Assembly (NCBI RefSeq): GCF_001039355.2
Contig: NW_019775438.1
Coordinates: 89,343-148,892, forward strand
Reading direction: 5' to 3'
DNA from: Lingula anatina
Taxonomy: Eukaryota > Brachiopoda > Lingulata > Lingulida > Lingulidae
DNA: 59,550 nt
Positions 57,813-59,550 of this stretch are shown in pieces (the first letter of the stretch is position 1; each line of letters starts with the position of its first letter). The notes below the pieces were generated by a model. It saw only the letters and a list, made by a program, of their open reading frames with translations, did no database searches and was not told where the DNA came from. The position numbers were made by a program, and so were the translations under genes.

Positions 57813-58502
57813 TGGGACAGAAGCAATGTACACAAAAATGCACAGGTCCATGTATAATCTAAGCAAGGAGGTATATGAAATGCAAAGTGCTTCTGGCAGA
57901 GGTTGGGCTGATATGAGGAATCCTGAACAACTTGAAGTCTACTTTTTTTGGCTATTGTAAAATTTTCAGACCATAAAAAACTTTTTGCATGGGTACAAAT
58001 CTTCTTGCTTTCAGGTTTAAGTGACCTTTTATTTTTGCTTTGTTGTTATTTAAACACAGTAACATTTTAGTGCTTAGACATTGCTTTATATTTGTATTAG
58101 ATATACTGTAGACAGTAGCATTTCACCTTTTATGCATGAGCTTTGATATTTCCTACTTGTGCACTTTTTGTTATGACGCAAATAGAAAGCCTTACACTGC
58201 TATCTTGTATTTGGTCATTGTTTTCTTGATAGCAGGCATGAAGTGTTCAGACTTACAGTAGAATTATGTACTGTGTTGTACAAAATGTTACAAATCTGAA
58301 ATGCTTATTTTGGTGGTTTTAATGTTGACACAGCATTCAATTTCTTTGTGACAGACAGAAATCTTTTTACACTTGATATTTAAAACTCAGGTTGATCTGA
58401 CCGAAAATTTTACTATGTGCTCTTTGTTACTTAATGTATATTTCACGGCAGTTGTATCTTAAATATTTTCTGTTTCCTCACCCACAGATCATGTTTTAAT
58501 CT
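57085..58502 (+). CDS. Unrecognised gene, four small internal exons
   Basis: Exons 57085-57133, 57520-57546, 57598-57693 and 58488-58502 have good GT-AG sites and fit one frame (phase 1 at each junction). The joined peptide begins EIHGITQLLAEHLFEK, then VKKGFVRLPG, EKILQSQQTFVVSPLHLNAV and TQRLKLPEPTC, then DHVLI. No start or stop is included, so both ends are missing. The family was not recognised. It lies on the strand opposite to SLC37A, where the missing SLC37A exons might be expected, so it is nested in that gene's intron, is a neighbour, or reflects a join near the N at 56699. Confidence 0.5.
57748..57812. repeat. Compound (CT)n(CA)n microsatellite
   Basis: CT run followed by CA run in the intron after the third exon of the unrecognised gene. 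Confidence 0.9.
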
Positions 58503-59550
58503 GTAAGTGTTATAAGCCTATTTTTTCCTCCTTATGCTTGAGATGCACTTAACACTGCTGTACAAAAACCTGATTAAATAATTGAACTTACTTTAATACT
58601 TTTTTAATCAGAATGATTGGAAAGGTGCATTTGTAACAGAGACATTTTTCTTTAACCAAGTCATATTTCAACAATTGTCAGTCTGATTTATAACAAAAAA
58701 CTTTTTTATTATATCTGAGTCATATTTCAACAATTCTAAATAGGTAATGAAAACACATCAGAACTAGATTAAATGATATTGTAGTCAGTTAACCATGATG
58801 TCCCTATGTATTTATTCAACTTACAATTTACAATAATAAAGTTGGTGCACAAATGGCTTTAAAATGTACACTCCCTGTGTAGAGAAAATGGCTTTCATAT
58901 GAATTGCTAGAGGTGAAAAAAAATGTACCACTTGTGATTTGAGATTTGTACAATAGTATCATTATACGTAAAGATAACAATTATAACAATGTTCTTTTAC
59001 AGTGAATTCCCTTTGAATTTTAATAGATAATAATAAATGGAGATTTAAATGTAAATGACATAAGTTTCAGTAAACAAATTTGGACAGGTTTACATAATTT
59101 AAAAGGAAGAAAAGAATGTAATGTGGCCTAAGAAATATTTCTGGATAATCAGCAATCAAATTTTAATAAATACACAGGTTATCAGGTGTATCATTTTGCT
59201 GACAGGTTTGCCATACAAAATATGTACAGATAATGTTTATCATGCACATGACATTTCGATTGAGAGTCTGATCATTTTGCAAATGACTAATCAATTTTGT
59301 ATTTCATTTTAATCAGTTGTGGTGCGCAATTTTGCTTATTTTGATATTCCCAGGGGTAAACCTGTATTTAAATCAACAGCAGAATAACTCATGTTGACAA
59401 AAGGAAATTAAGTTATTAAAATTTTGTGTGTGTGTGTGTGTACATGTATGTGTGCATATTTATTTTCATGCACAGAGTTTGCTTTCCTGCACATAGGTAT
59501 AGCACATGGATGCACAGCTCGCTCTTCCACTGCATATCTCTAATGATTTG
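58503..59550. other. Right end of window, nothing recognised
   Basis: AT-rich DNA with no clear exon on either strand; a GT run is at about 59425-59442. Confidence 0.5.

Overview
This window comes from a bilaterian animal genome, most likely a marine invertebrate. The genes are split by long AT-rich introns with GT-AG boundaries. Microsatellites (CT, CA, TA, AAT) are abundant, many small DNA transposons and a 5'-truncated L2/CR1-like retrotransposon piece are present, and the recognisable genes are animal orthologues (IDH3G, TUSC2, SLC37A). I cannot name the species. Single N bases at 10371, 48255, 54136 and 56699 show that this is a draft assembly.

Layout. (1) 1-22490, plus strand: a head-to-tail array of four copies of one five-exon gene that I do not recognise (last two exons of copy 0; complete copies 1, 2 and 3). 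Each full copy encodes about 247-273 residues with an invariant N-terminal leader, two adjacent hydrophobic segments made by exons 2-3, an N-glycosylation-rich loop in exon 4 and a final membrane segment in exon 5. Exon phases are identical in all copies. Promoter-proximal DNA and spacer DNA are repeated too, and surplus spacer pieces suggest lost copies. MITE-like elements, a Tc1-like inverted pair around an L2/CR1 fragment, and several large palindromes lie between and inside the copies. This array is the best candidate for an undescribed system.
(2) 26974-32027, plus: a two-exon gene for a secreted acidic protein with two EF-hands; the intron cuts the second calcium loop exactly.
(3) 32028-43323: no confident gene, simple repeats, a perfect 61-bp palindrome and one doubtful terminal exon.
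(4) 43324-49427, minus: an 11-exon IDH3G gene (gamma subunit of mitochondrial NAD-dependent isocitrate dehydrogenase). Exons 2-3 occur twice in about 980-bp near-identical blocks, one starting right after an N, which looks like two haplotypes joined by the assembler.
(5) 49902-50768, plus: TUSC2 (FUS1), head to head with IDH3G across 474 bp. Both products are linked to mitochondria, so a shared promoter is plausible.
(6) 52848-56717, minus: ten exons of an SLC37A sugar-phosphate exchanger whose N-terminal exons are not seen. Its introns carry two oppositely oriented copies of one 165-bp transposon.
(7) 57085-58502, plus: four small phase-compatible exons of an unrecognised gene.

Exon positions were read by eye from splice sites and frame continuity; no alignment or database search was possible.
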